Shown here: positions 43,716 to 55,977 of the stretch, one piece after another
Numbering within the stretch: the first letter of the stretch is position 1
Layout of the letters: each line of letters opens with the position of its first letter
From: Branchinecta lynchi
Taxonomy: Eukaryota > Arthropoda > Branchiopoda > Anostraca > Branchinectidae
DNA: 64,000 bases
Assembly (NCBI GenBank): GCA_023053575.1
Contig: JAKZAP010000022.1
Span: 12,318,518-12,382,517 of the forward strand
Direction of reading: 5' to 3'
Translations under genes and position numbers: made by a program
The notes under the pieces: generated by a model
Seen by the model: the letters and a program-made list of their open reading frames with translations, nothing else
Told to the model about the DNA's origin: nothing
Database searches by the model: none

Positions 43716-46145
43716 GTGCCATAAATAATTTCCAAGAGAAACTTCCAACGGTTGACAGATTGTATTTTTTTGTTGGCATCACCGCACCTATACCCAGCCA
43801 ACACCGTTGAGTGGTTGACACAAAATTTGATATACAAAATTCCGAGTTTAATTAATTCGGAAATAGCGTCACTGCAGTTCTCCACAGCCAACGCCGTTGA
43901 TTGGTTGACACAGAAGTTAAGTCATCATTTTAGGGTCCCAAACAAATAGTCGTTTCTCAATCCAACCATCGTGGGAGCAGTGGTTGGATAGGGAATTCGG
44001 AATCTAGGGGCATGAACAGCCTTTGAAGGGGTAATTGGATTACAATGAAACTTGACAAGTGGAAACAGCTACCGTCTCATCTTCTCAATATCAAATCCGG
44101 ATCGGATTCAGTACTTGTGGGGGAGGGGGACGCCGGAAAATTTCTGAAATGATTAGAGTCGAAGGATTGGATGGAACTTGGTAAGGAAAACACGCATTAG
44201 GCCTTAATTGATGGAGACAGATCGTATCGGAGCTCTGTGGGGGGAGTTGGATGGGTAGATAAAGCTGACTCATATTTGACGGTGCAAAATAGATGAAGTC
44301 AGCTACATTGTATTAGAGCTATATTTCTGCCCTTCTTGGCAAGGGTCCTACTCCAGTCCGAAGAGGACTCTTGCCAAGAAGGGCTTGGAGGGGTTCCTGG
44401 AATTCTGGTGATTGCGAGTTAGAATAGTTACAGATGTGCTAAGACGATGAAACTTTGCAAGCATATTAGTTACCAACCTTATTGACTTAATAACTGACTA
44501 ACAGGAAATTTGAAACTACATAACCCATTCCTAGGTCGGAACAGCCTTTTTGGGTGGCAGGTGTAGTTCGTGATGCCATCCTGCTTTGTTTAAACAAGAG
44601 CTGAAAGCTCATATGGCACTTGTAACAACAGTTAGCATGTTTGTCAGATACAGTTTGCAGTTTTCAAGGCTGGATTTTTCTCCCGATATTCATTTCATCA
44701 GAAAATGGGCTTGATCTAGTAAATCTGAAGGGTTATACCACTCATTGACAACTGTATCTTCCTACAACGATGATCGGATCGGGGGAGGGACTATATTTTC
44801 AAGCCAATCTAATAGAGTACCTAACATGCCTGCAAAGTTTCACGGTCATAGCACATCTGGAAGTACCCTAACTCGTGATCATCGGAATTAGGGAAAACCC
44901 CCTCCAACTCCCCCCACTGTGACACGATCGGTTCTGTTTAGTCAATAATAATAATATATTTGCAAATTGAATGGCAGGCCGTTAAGCCTCTACAATGTAT
45001 CTATGGCTTATGCTTGTTCTTCCCTCCAAGTCCCATCCCGATCTCTCGACTTATAAGCGTTTCAAGAGATTTCTCCCCCCGCCTCAAGCTCCTCCCGATG
45101 TTATCGGATCCGTTCCAGACTTGAAATTGATCATCTGAGTATGAGTTTCATGCACGTCTGATCACCTGTTCCAGAGTTTTGCATGTCAATAGAATCCCCC
45201 CCATGATCATCGGATCGGGAAAAGAACTATTTTCAAGTTGACCTGGAAGAGCACCTAATATGTCTGCCAAGTTTCATGGTCCTAGTTCATGTGGAAGTAC
45301 CCTAACTCGTGATCACCGGAAATCCGGGGAAACCCCCTCCAACCCCTCTACTGTGACATCCCGATCCCTCGACCCTAAGCATTTCACGACATTTCCGGTT
45401 CCCCCTCTAACCCCCCCCCCCTCTCCAGATTCGGTCCAGATTTGAAACTGAAAATCTGATACACTTGTTCTCCACAATTGTCAAGTTTTATGCATGTCCG
45501 ATTATCCATTCCAGAGTTATGTTTCTAGTTTCCGGATTCCCCTTCCCTCCGCCCCCCCCCGCGGTAGCAGGATCGGGGAAGTGATTATTTCTATGTTAGT
45601 CTGGTTGGTTCCCTCATATGCCTGTCAAGTTTTGATGTGCTAGCTTATTTGGAAGCGTTTCACCAGATTTCCGGTTCCCCCTCTAGCTTCCCCCCCCCCA
45701 GTTATCGGATCTGGTCCGGATTTGAAACTGAGCATCTGAAGCACTTATTCTTGACATATGAGTTTCATGCAAGTCCGATTACCAGTTCTAAAGTCATGCG
45801 TGTTACTAGTTTCCGGATTTCCTGTTCCTCCACCCCCCCACGATGGCCGGATCGGGGAAGTGATTGTTTCCATGTTAACCTGGTTCGGTCCCTTATACGC
45901 CTGTCAAGTTTCATCGTCCTAGCTTATGTGGAAGTGCCCAAACTAGCAAAACCGGGACAGACCGTAGTTTCCGGATTTCCCATCCCTCCACTCCCCCACA
46001 ATGATCGGATCCGGAATATGATTATATCCAAGTTAACCTGGTCGGTTCCCCGATATTCCTGCCAAGCGTTTCACTAGATTTGTTTGACTTGGACTGACCA
46101 TCTTTAAACCGTATCTATTATCGCGTTCACTTTTTTATACATCAT

Positions 46146-46190
46146 GGCATGGCTCAGTGGTAGAACACTGGATGGGCAACACAAAGGTCA
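46146..46190 (+). other. tRNA box A-like insertion in family A
   Basis: GGCATGGCTCAGTGGTAGAAC resembles the 5' half of a tRNA (D arm). No T-arm is present. It interrupts a family A core unit. Confidence 0.35.
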
Positions 46191-46265
46191 AGTTTCACGT
46201 ATGTCCGATTACCCTTTCCAAAGTTATGCATGTTCGCTTTTCGCGCATTCGCTTTTCTGTACAGA

Positions 46266-46310
46266 GTCGCATGGCTCAGTGGTCTCCCGTCTTACCGTCT
46301 CCCGTTTTAC
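46266..46310 (+). other. Second tRNA box A-like insertion in family A
   Basis: GCATGGCTCAGTGGTCTCCCG, again without T-arm, followed by a short duplication (GTCTTACC / GTCTCCCG). It lies 122 bp after the first. Confidence 0.3.
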
Positions 46311-46629
46311 TTTATAGTTTCCGGACTCCCGGATCCGGGGAAAGATGGATTGGGGAAGTGATTATTTGTAAGTTGATCTGGTCGAGTCCGTGATATGCCT
46401 GTGAAGTTTCATCGTCCTAGCTTGTGTGGAAGTGCCCAAACTAGCAAAACCTGGACAGAACGACAGACAGACAGACCGACAGAAATTACGATCGCTATAT
46501 GGCACTTGAGTATGCACAAGTGCCATTGTTTAAAAAAAGCAAGTGCCCATTCTCACATATATGACACTGACACTTACCTTAAAATAAATTCACTACCAAA
46601 GTAGCCAAAAAGCCGGACCTTGACACAGA

Positions 46630-46950
46630 ATTTGAGATACAAAATTCCGAGTTTAGTTAGTCCTCTTGATAACCAGCTCGAATAGCATCCCCACGGCTCT
46701 CCCCAGCCAACACCGTTGATTGGTTGACACAGAATTTGAGTCATTGTTTAGACGACGTTTCTTCTTCTTCACGAGATTCACTGGCGTGTTTTGGGACTTG
46801 CGCCCTTTTAAAGATACAAAATTCCTAGTTTAGTTAATTCGGCAATAGCGTCACCGCAGGACTCCAAGCCAACGCCGTTGATTGTTTGCCACAAAAGTTG
46901 AGTCATCTTTTGGGCGGCGTTTCTCGTTCTTCCCGACATTCGCTTATGTG
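46630..46950. repeat. Tandem pair of about 180-bp units
   Basis: ACAAAATTCCGAGTTTAGTT and ACAAAATTCCTAGTTTAGTT begin two units, each containing CCAACRCCGTTGATTGKTTG. A third copy is at 43830-43935. They resemble repeats, not a gene. Confidence 0.55.
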
Positions 46951-47360
46951 TTTCTTGACTTAGTCATACAGAGTATTTGGACTTTTAAAGAAACAAAGCT
47001 GTACCAAAGAAAAACTGGTACTACTTACAAACAAAAAATTTTGTTGGAAAAAAGTCATAATAGTTAACGTACATCCATATAGGTGAATATCGGAATAGCA
47101 ACCTCGATTCCCCTGTCAACCTCGCTTCGCTTGGAAGATATTTTTCATAACCTACCTGGGCTCCTGCTCGGATAAGTTATTTTCAGTTGTAGTATCGGTG
47201 TTATTTTCCAATATAAACCTTTGTGGATATTTTCAATCTTATTACATACCTGTTCGAGGAAAATGTTATAAAGCAACTATTCTGTTTCAGGACGGATGAC
47301 CGATATTTACCATACAGCTGCGAGAGGCCATTTTGATTTTCGATGTCTTTTGCGGACACA

Positions 47361-49840
47361 AATACATTACACAGTCCATGCACGGAGTACCAGAAATGCT
47401 GCTTTGGAGCATATGTAAGTGAAACATTTTTAGCAGTAAAACCGCCAAGCCCGAGCCAATGATATTTCAGCCAATAACCAAGAACAAATAAGGACGAGAA
47501 CCTCAGTCTCACGATCTCTGTAATACGTCCATGCAGAGTAGAAACGCCTTATTTCCAGCGCGATACAAACGATCGGTGGGTAGGAGCTACGCCGAATATC
47601 CCAATTCGTTACCTCTACAAACAGCTATGTCGCAGTAGAGCCTCGGAGAAGAAAGTTAAAAAGGAAAAGCCGAGCGCGCGGCTCTTCGCGCCTCCTGAAT
47701 TGTTTCCTTTGATTTGTCCAGCGGCAAAGTGGGAAGTAGACGTGCAATGACTCAAAGCTAGAGGAAATACTTAAAGCTCGGCCCAGTTTTGGCGGGATAC
47801 CCATATTTGCTAATGAGACCAAAGACGGAGGTTCTATTAGATTATTTGTTCTTCCCTTATTTTTCCGATATAAGATAGTATGAGAGCGGAAAAATATCGA
47901 AAACAGAACGCGTTAAAAGTAGAACTTGGCAAGGGCTCCATGGCATTTCTAAACCAACCAACATTTGAGGAATGATGAAAATGCAACAGAGGAGTGATCC
48001 GAAAGCGAACTATGATGATGACGTTCTTTTGTTCAGAGAATCACACTATAACGACCGAGAATCCTATTATGATTATGGTCTGTGTTTACGGGATAAGGCT
48101 GCACGAAAGTACATGTTCATTTTAATACAAAGGAAATTGCATTTTTGTCTCAGGAGAGGCTGTACCTAGTGCAGTGTACACCTGAGAATTCAAATAAGTA
48201 CTTTCGTTGAGTTGATCCAGGTCACGGGTGAGGTTTGTATCGGTTCTGCCGTTGAGTGTACACCTGAGACTTCAGTGTATTTTACTTGCAAATGTCTTTC
48301 TTATCGTGATGACCTAGTTGCTAGATTAAATAACCTGAAAATGAAAAAGTGATGTCCATGAGTGAAAACATACAGGATTGTTGACTCAGGTTAACAAGCA
48401 AATTCTTAAGCTCAAGATAAGAAAAAGCACCAAGTTTATAACCATATATAAAATAAAATGGGAAAATATGTGAATGGCAGATTAATATATCTGGCGGTAC
48501 GAATAGTGTTTGGACTGTCTGTTGCCCGTTTGAATGAAGTGACGTATGTTATTATGAAACAAAAATTATAGGGGAAGAAAAATATGCTCTATAATGGAAC
48601 TAAATTTGGTACTTTACATTGACTTGGCAAATTTTAGTGTTGAACAAAAGCGACAAATATTAGTGGATACTCACTGTTTTCGTTTTAAGGCAAATACACT
48701 AGGATGCAGAAGTAGGCTAAGTGACCCACTGAGAGTAGAACTTGCAAGAAAAAAGGACAGAGCATGAGGGCTCTTGTCACCGTCAATGGATAGTCAACGT
48801 TATCATAGAGAGTAGATACTAGAATAAAATAGACGTGAGGTCAATACTCACGATAGATGTAAATTCAATATAGTAATAGGAAATGTATTAGTTGTTATAA
48901 GAAAAGAGAACCTCTGATCTACATGAAACGGAATTAATCGAATCTGACCTCATACGAAACAATATAAAAATGGTAGTGGTTACGGCAGACAAAGGCTGAC
49001 TATTCACAATTTGCAGGTCGAGGTACTAACAAGGCGTTACCCGTCACGTCTTCGACTGATCGACGATGGAACAACAACAATTTAATGAATTGCATGGAAG
49101 CTTTTCTTTGTGAATGAATATTTCCGTGATGGGATAAAGAATTTCATTATGTTATTTAAATCACATCAAGCCTTACACTTTGAAACTATTTAAAATGTAT
49201 CGGAATAATTATTATAGACAAGTACTAGTTATTTATATATAAAGTTCTAGTAAATTGCTTAGTACTCAGTTATATTTTGTAATGCAGATACTTAAATGAA
49301 ATTTGAATGTCCAAAGATTGAAAATCCATGCAATTACAGATAGACTTGGAGTACAAGTGGCAGAGAATACTATCTCATGGTAAGTGACTTGAACCAGATA
49401 GCTAGGCCAGTCTTCACACCTGTTTAATGCTACCTTGACGTCTTTCAGGTTTGTGGGCCTGCATAAACAAAACTAAACGAACGTCTTACTTCTTTCAGTT
49501 GAAATTGTTTCTGATCAACTGAAAGTATTTTTGATATCCTCTTATTTTTATTACACGTGAGCAAAAAAATATTAAGTATTTGAGATGGGAAATATTCAAG
49601 CCTTAAAATTTAAATGAAAACAGACTGATTGTTACATCACTTAGTAGAATTAGATTTGGTGGAATTTAATAGATTATTTGGATTTGGTCAGAAATTTAAT
49701 TATTTTCCCTTATGTGCTCCAGTAGTGACGTTTAGAATATCTACGGTCGTCCCCTCAACGAAACAGTACTATGGCGAGGAAAATTTTAGTCCAAACACGG
49801 ACGCCGATTTTAGCCGCAAGTGATCAGCTCGCGGCAGGGG
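47361..49840. other. Longest apparently unique stretch, 2.5 kb
   Basis: ORFs of at most 103 codons without motifs. TGTACACCTGAGA occurs twice (48176, 48259) as a short local repeat. Positions 49890-50060, just beyond, resemble 32205-32380 (GGGACAAGCACATA; GAATAAGTGA), another dispersed repeat. Confidence 0.35.
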
Positions 49841-50069
49841 GCTGACTGCAGGAACACATCTTTTTCGTAAATCGTTTTCGTCAAGAGTAAAACAAAGGGA
49901 CAAGCACATAGAGGTACCAGAGGTAAGAGAAAATTCACTATGCGAAAATCGATTACTCGTCAACAGCGGAGCAACGAAGTAATGTAGTTCCATCTGGTCT
50001 ACTAGCCTATTTAAATGAATAAGTGACGGGTGTCTAGATTGTCTTTTCTCAGCACTTTTCAGATAAACG

Positions 50070-51040
50070 GCAACCACTAAGCACAGGAAATCGTGGACTT
50101 TAGTAAACAGAGCAGGAGATGGGACTAAGAAAATAAGTAAAGGTTTGGAAAAGAGTTTTCTTGTGACGTCATGACCAATAGATTTACTTTTCTTTAACAG
50201 GAGGTGGGGGGAGAACTACGGCAAGAGGAAGAACAGAAGCTGTGGAAGAAGGTTTTATAACTTTTGTAAAGTTACACAAGTTTAATTGCAAATATTTGTC
50301 ATGGCACTGTATTGGTATTCACATTTTAATTCGCCTATATTCATCGGCGAACGTCAGTAAAGAAACAAATTAAATAAGAGTTTGAAAGTTAATAAAGATT
50401 CAGCATGAAAAGGTACTAGGTCATAATAAAGTATTACAAGAAACTGAGGCAAGCTAGCCAATTTCAGCGTCTTAAGATTTCCTTTTTTGTTCCTTCCAGT
50501 TCACGTCCCATAATCTCTAGCATGAACCTTCAAGAAAGAACTCGTTTTCCGTCATCGTCCTCATCAAGCGGTCAGTCGAAAAGAGGCGTGACAAGAGCAA
50601 AAGTTTCAGAGCTATTTTACAAATTGTTCCCGTTACGACCAGCTGAAACCGCGTTGTTCCGGCTACGACCAGCCGAAACCGCGACATACGCTACGAACAG
50701 GCCCTTGAGAAACTGAACTTACCACCGCTTAAAGTCCGGCTTGAAAAACTGATTTTGCAGTTTGGCAAATCCGTCCTAGCCAATACGAGCCACCGGTCAC
50801 TGCTACCGGAACCAGCCCCTCCCAGTAATCGGGCTCGGTTACAAAATAAACTTCTACCCCGTAAAGTCCTCACTAATCGTTACGGGAACTCGTTTGCAAA
50901 GAACGTGCTCGTTTGTGCCATTTTTTTACTTCGATGTTCAATGCTGAACCTTAGTGTGTGTTTGTTATTTATGTGTTCTTTATTTATAATTTGTAAGAAA
51001 CTGAATTTAGTTATGCTACGATAGTTTCTGAATATACCTA
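50070..51040. other. Unassigned, with a short repeat
   Basis: 50520-50600 resembles 51480-51545 (CGTTTTCCGTCATCGTCCTC; AAAGAGGC). CTACGACCAGC is duplicated at 50635-50680. No gene seen. Confidence 0.35.
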
Positions 51041-51059
51041 TCTCTTTCTCTCTCTCTCT

Positions 51060-51300
51060 CTGTTATTGAAAAGCACTTATAATGGTTATACCAGGTATAT
51101 TCTCATAACATTTAACACGTATGCGCTTTACAGTCTGCAACTACTGGCAGAGTTGCTTTAAGATTTGCAACCGCTTATTCTCTGTCGGCTGTGGTCCTGC
51201 TGCATGAATCGACGAATGGAAGAGGGTGGAAAAAGGAGGAGAGCGGGAGAAATGATATTCGAAACAGTAATGGAAACATGAATCTCATATTTAAGTTTCG
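51060..51300 (+). repeat. Dispersed repeat E, partial copy
   Basis: Matches the first part of 53690-54260 (TTCTCATAACATTTAACACG; GTGGTCCTGCTGCATGAATC). A TC microsatellite precedes it at 51040-51062. Confidence 0.4.
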
Positions 51301-52344
51301 TAATATAGGCACTTCTAGGTCTCTCGTCACTTCCATTATCCTCTAGCGAAATTAATCCCGTAGCTAATTAATCCATTGAAAAGGAGGAAAATAAATAGCC
51401 TTTGCCGGAAGCAGAATCTTCAGGCAAAATGAAACGGAATTCTTCGCGGACATGGAATCCTTTCTAGCTTGAACATACTAGAAAGAACTATCTTTTTCCA
51501 TCATCGTCCTCTTCAGACGGTTAGGTGAAAAGAGGCATTACGAGACCACGACTACCTCATTAGCTTTTAAAAAAATATTTAGTTCGCCCCTTAATTTGAA
51601 ACCCCTCCGCTAAATATGCAGCTATGGGGCCCATCTACGAACTCGACCTATCCCTTGACTCGATGAGTTCTCACACCCAAGTTTTTTCAAAATATCTCAT
51701 TCCCTTCGAGAGTTAACGTGCTGACATACGAAGGGGCAAAAGCGGACATAAAGAAATTCTATTTACCGAGTCAGATTCTATTTACATAAGATGAAATTAT
51801 ATTTACCGAGTGAGATTCTATTTACATAAGATGAAATTCTATTTACTGAACCAATTTTATTTACATGAAATCAAAATTCTATTTACTTAACGAAAATATA
51901 TTGACTTAGCAAAAATTTATTTATTTTTAACAAACCTTTTTTTTTCGACCAAACTATTTGACTTAGCAAAAGTTTATTTAACAAACTTTCTTCTTATTTT
52001 TTTTTCTTTCCATTGTCTGTAAATTCAAAACATGCCCAGTAAAAAAAAAAAAAAATCTGTAAACGCAAAATTTTTCTAAGTAAATAGAAATTGAACCGCT
52101 GTAAATAGAAATTCATGTTGTAAATAGAATTTCGCGCTGTAAATAGAATTTGAAATTCCAGATACCAATACGCTCGAAAGCCGATACACAAGCCGGTAGT
52201 TTGTGTTATCGATACAAGTTCGTTTTGAATTCAGTATACTAGGTGGATCTGCTTAAGTGATGACTGCTGAGCTGATGGACTTTTTTACAGGAAGAGGAAG
52301 ATAACCAAGGGTGAAGTAGGCAAATTTTCCAAATCCAAAACAAC

Positions 52345-52505
52345 AGCAGTGTATTTAGAAAGAAGTGAGTAGAGGTGGAGGAGATTAAAAACTGCATCAG
52401 CAGTGGCCTCAGGCACCTCAGTTTAGCAGAAACTGCAAAGAGGATGGGATGGTCATCTAAAACAGTAGTAGGAGACTCAAGGAAAGTGGACTCGCCAAGA
52501 GCAGC
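52345..52505 (+). pseudogene. Helix-turn-helix coding remnant, left arm of foldback
   Basis: The plus strand reads VEVEEIKNCISSGLRHLSLA, ETAKRMGWSSKTVVGDSRKV, then a TGA. It is the inverted duplicate of the right-arm remnant; GCACCTCAG and SLAETAKRMG are shared. Confidence 0.45.
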
Positions 52506-52526
52506 CTGACTATCAGGTATAGCAGA

Positions 52527-52888
52527 CAGGGGCGTCACAACTGTGTCAGACAGGACGCCGTCAATGATGACGTGATTTTGAAGCGAGTTTCGGGGACTGA
52601 AACTTCCTTCCAACCTTTCTAAGCCAAAATGTTAGGGAGGGGGGACAAGGCATTAACCAACTGGCTGGTAATTTTACCGACTATTTTGGCAGAAAAACGA
52701 CTGTTTTCAAGAAAAAAACGTAAAAAAAATCGACTGATTTTCGGAAAAAAGACTGTTCTGACGAAAAATTGACTGATTTTCAGAAAAACTACTTTTCATG
52801 AAAAAAATCAAATGTTTTGATGATAAATTGTGGCGCTGGCTCTTTCTGGCGCCATTCCCCTCCCCCCCCCCCCCTTGTGACGCCCCTG
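52527..52888. mobile_element. hAT-like MITE at the centre of the foldback, without direct target duplication
   Basis: Ends CAGGGGCGTCAC and GTGACGCCCCTG. The interior matches the MITEs at 24671 and 36197 (AATCGACTGATTTTC). Its flanks are inverted, not direct, repeats (AGCAGA / TCTGCC). Near its left end it carries about 50 bp resembling dispersed repeat E (GGACGCCGTCAATGATGACG). Confidence 0.6.
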
Positions 52889-53097
52889 TCTGCCATACCT
52901 GATAGTCAGGCTGCTCTTGGTGAGTGTACTTTCCAAAGTCTCCTACTACTGTTTTAGATGAGCATCCCATCCTCTTTGCAGTTTCTGCTAAGCTGAGGTG
53001 CCTAAGGCCACTGCTGAGATAGTTTTTAATCTCCTCCACCTCTACTTCCCTGGCATACACAACTGTTGCTTTGGAAAATTTGCCTACTTCACCCTTG
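52889..53097 (-). pseudogene. Helix-turn-helix coding remnant, right arm of foldback
   Basis: The minus strand reads KGKITKGEVGKFSKATVVYA, REVEVEEIKNYLSS, then HLSLAETAKRMGCSSKTVV (HTH-like) and GDFGKYTHQEQPDYQVWQTG. A TTTTTAACAG acceptor-like site precedes it. It could be the N-terminal DNA-binding part of a transposase; no DDE domain is present. The left-arm copy is more decayed. Confidence 0.5.
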
Positions 53098-53689
53098 GTT
53101 ATCTTCCCCTTCCTGTTAAAAAGTCCATCCGCTCAGCAGTCATCACTTCAGCAGATCCACCTAGTATACTGGATAAAAAACGAACTTGTATCGATAACAC
53201 AAACTACTGGCTTGTGTATCGGCTTTCGATCGTATCGGTATCAAGAATTTCAAATTCTATTTACAACGTGAAATTATATTTACAGCGCGTTCGATTTCTA
53301 TTTACTTAGAAAAATTTTGCATTTACGGATTTTTTTTTTTACCGGGCATGTTCTGAATTTACGAGCAATGGAAAGAAAAAAAAAATAAGAAGAAAGTTTG
53401 TTAATAAATTTTGGCTAAGTCAAAGAGTTTGGTCGTAACAGAATTCTGATTTCATGTAAATAAAATTTGGTTCAGTAAATAAAATTTCATCTTATGTAAA
53501 TAGAATCTCACTCGGTAAATATAATTTCATCTTATGTAAATAGAATCTGACTCGGTAAATAGAATTTCGTTATGTCCGCTTTTGCCCCTTCGTACTGACA
53601 GACGGACAACTTTTGCGATGTCATATGTATCCCTCCACTTACGTTTTTGGGATCCCAAAAACTGTTCCGGCTTCAACCAAGTTCTATTG

Positions 53690-54260
53690 ACACAGCACTT
53701 AAAAAGTTTATAAAATGTATTGTCTCATAACGTTTAACACACTGATGCGCTACAGAACTTCTGGAAGTGTTGCTTTAACATTACCATTTGCGATTTATGC
53801 TAGTTCAGAGGTTTGCAATCGCTCGTTCCTTTTCCCGGATGTCGTCCTGCTTGCAGAAATCGATGAATGACGCTACTCGAGATCATAGGAAGAAGAATCA
53901 CTGGAAAAGAAATAGTGAACGTTAAGGGGATACCAAAGCCGCAATCCATTTACCATTGTCTCGGCCCTGTCAGCGAAATCCCGTTTTAGTTAACTGCCGT
54001 GTCTGCTTAATGTCGTTTTATTTGTCCTGTCCGCTGACAATTGTCAATGCCCTGTCACAGGACGCCGTGAATGATGACATGATATGGGAGCAAGTTTCGT
54101 TTCTGCTCTCGACTGCGTTTTATTTTTTATGCTTGTCCTTTGCATTCAGCTGACAAGGCTAATAAAAAGGCTTTAAACCGTAACAAGGCAGTAATACGAA
54201 GACAAGACCGAGACAGGAAACACTCACATCGAACGCAGCTTCAAACGAAGAAAGGTATGG
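53690..54260 (+). repeat. Dispersed repeat E, copy 2
   Basis: Homologous to 34250-34830 (minus), and in its first 200 bp to 51060-51300 (plus). It continues into the tandem field at 54500-55870. Confidence 0.5.
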
Positions 54261-54429
54261 TAATTTGAATATATTAGCTGCGTTTCCCTCTCAAAAATTA
54301 TGTCCTCTGGAATCACACTAAAAGAAACGAGTCGAGACGAAGAAGGGAACTATAGTTGCCGTCCCCTAAAAATTTTAAATTCCCGATTTCACTCGTTTTA
54401 GTATTATCCGTGACAAGTTACTAATACCA

Positions 54430-55870
54430 GGAAAGAAATGGTGAATTTGAAATATCTTAGTTGCCGACCCCTCGCTGGACTCGATCTTAGTTGTCTACCG
54501 ACAGGGTGCTAAAAGGAGGAAAAGGTGAACTTTTACAAATGTAAGTTGCCGATCCTTCACGAGGAACGAAACGGAGGAAAAGAACGGCAGAGCGTGCCAG
54601 TTTTTTCTAATACTAAAACGAGGAAAAGGTGAACTTTTACAAATGTAAGTTTCCGACCCGCACGGGTACTATACAGAGGAAAGACTTGCTAGTTTTTTCG
54701 AATTCCTCGTTTTGGTACTCTAAGGTACAATCCGTGAAAAGTCGCTGAAACCATGAAAGAAACGGTGGACTTGAAATATCTTGGTTGCTGACCCCTCACT
54801 GGACTCATGATCTGAGTCGCCTATCGACAGAATGCTAAAAGAAGGAAAAGGTGAACTTTTACAAACGTAAGTTGCCGATCCCTCACGAGAAACTAAACAG
54901 AGGAAAAGCACGGTACAGCGCGCCAGTTTTTTTTTCGAATACTAAATGGAGGAAAAGGTGAACTTTTACAAATGTAAGTTGCCGGCCCATCACGGGATAC
55001 TGAACAGAGGAAAGGCTTGCCAGTTTTTTCGAATTCCTAGTTTTGGTACAATCCGTGAATAGTTACTGAAACCAGGAAAGAAACGGTGGACTTGAAATAT
55101 CTTGGTTGCCGACCCCTCACTGGACTCATGATCTGAGTCGCCTATCAACAGAGTGCTAAAAGGAGGAAAAGGTGAACTTTTACAAACGTAAGTTGCCGAT
55201 CCCTCACGAGAAACTAAACAGAGGAAAAGCACGGCACAGCGCGCCAGTTTTTTTTTTCGAATACTAAAAGGTGGAAAAGGTGAATTTTAACAAATGTAAG
55301 TTGCCGGCCCCTCACGGGATGCTAAACAGAGGAAAGGTTTGCCAGTTTTTCGAATACTAAAAGGAGGAAAAGGTGAACTTTAACAAATGGAAGCTGGAGA
55401 TCGGATATTCATCCGATCCCTCCACTCTAAGCGTTTTGAAAGATTTCCGGTTCCCCCCTGCAACTCCCCCCCCCCATGTCACCGGATCCGGTCCGGAGTT
55501 AAAATGGGACGTATCTTGGTTGCCGACCCCTCACTGGACTCATGATCTGAGTCGCCTATCAACAGAGTGCTAAAAGGAGGAAAAGGTGAACTTTTACAAA
55601 CGTAAGTTGCCGATCCCTCACGAGAAACTAAACAGAGGAAAAGCACGGCACAGCGCGCCAGTTTTTTTTTCGAATACTAAAAGGAGGAAAAGGTGAACTT
55701 TAACAAATGTAAGTTGCCGGCCCCTCACGGGATGCTAAACAGAGGAAAGGTTTGCCAGTTTTTCGAATACTAAAAGGAGGAAAAGGTGAACTTTAACAAA
55801 TGGAAGCTGGAGACCCCTCACGGGATACTAAACAGAGGAAAGGCTTGCCTGTATTTCGAATCCTCGATTC
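54430..55870. repeat. Complex tandem-repeat field
   Basis: Units of about 270 bp (AGGAGGAAAAGGTGAACTTT; GTAAGTTGCCGATCCCTCAC; AAATATCTTGGTTGCCGACC) with 90-bp sub-units. A family A core piece (55384-55510, CACCGGATCCGGTCCGGAG) has been inserted inside one unit, and the array continues on both sides. Confidence 0.7.
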
Positions 55871-55977
55871 CTGGTAATTCTTTCCTCGTTTTAGTTTGCC
55901 TTTCCTGGTTTTAGTATTCTTTCCTGCTTTTCTCTTGCCTTTCCTTTCCTGCTTTTAGTCGATCCCCAAACCGTTAA

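Larger units (their letters stand above)
44592..46530 (+). mobile_element. Family A element, complete copy
   Basis: Starts AAACAAGAGCTGAAAGCTC and ends with the hairpin GGCACTTGAGTATGCACAAG (46500-46525) after the microsatellite (GACA/GACC)n at 46461-46481. The core holds about six diverged 280-bp units with many C-runs. Two tRNA-like box A insertions interrupt it at about 46146 and 46268. Confidence 0.55.
51727..53594. mobile_element. 1868-bp foldback DNA transposon with 6-bp target duplication
   Basis: CTGACA is duplicated at 51721-51726 and 53595-53600. The termini are TACGAAGGGGCAAAAGCGGA and its complement. Arms of about 800 and 706 nt are inverted copies: an outer zone of short repeats (ATTCTATTTAC motif), then sequence with HTH coding remnants. 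A hAT-like MITE occupies the centre (52527-52888). No intact transposase, so it is non-autonomous or a collapsed relative. Confidence 0.8.
51545..53660 (+). repeat. Family B 3' part split by a foldback insertion
   Basis: 51545-51726 is the pre-microsatellite region and 53595-53660 is the microsatellite and terminal TTGGGATCCCAAAAA. The two parts rejoin exactly if the 1868-bp element and one copy of CTGACA are removed. Confidence 0.6.

Noticed and set aside
52707..53060. Intact HTH protein gene of 117 codons
   Set aside because: The frame lies in an arm of a foldback, runs into the MITE, and lacks any catalytic domain, so it is kept only as a coding remnant.
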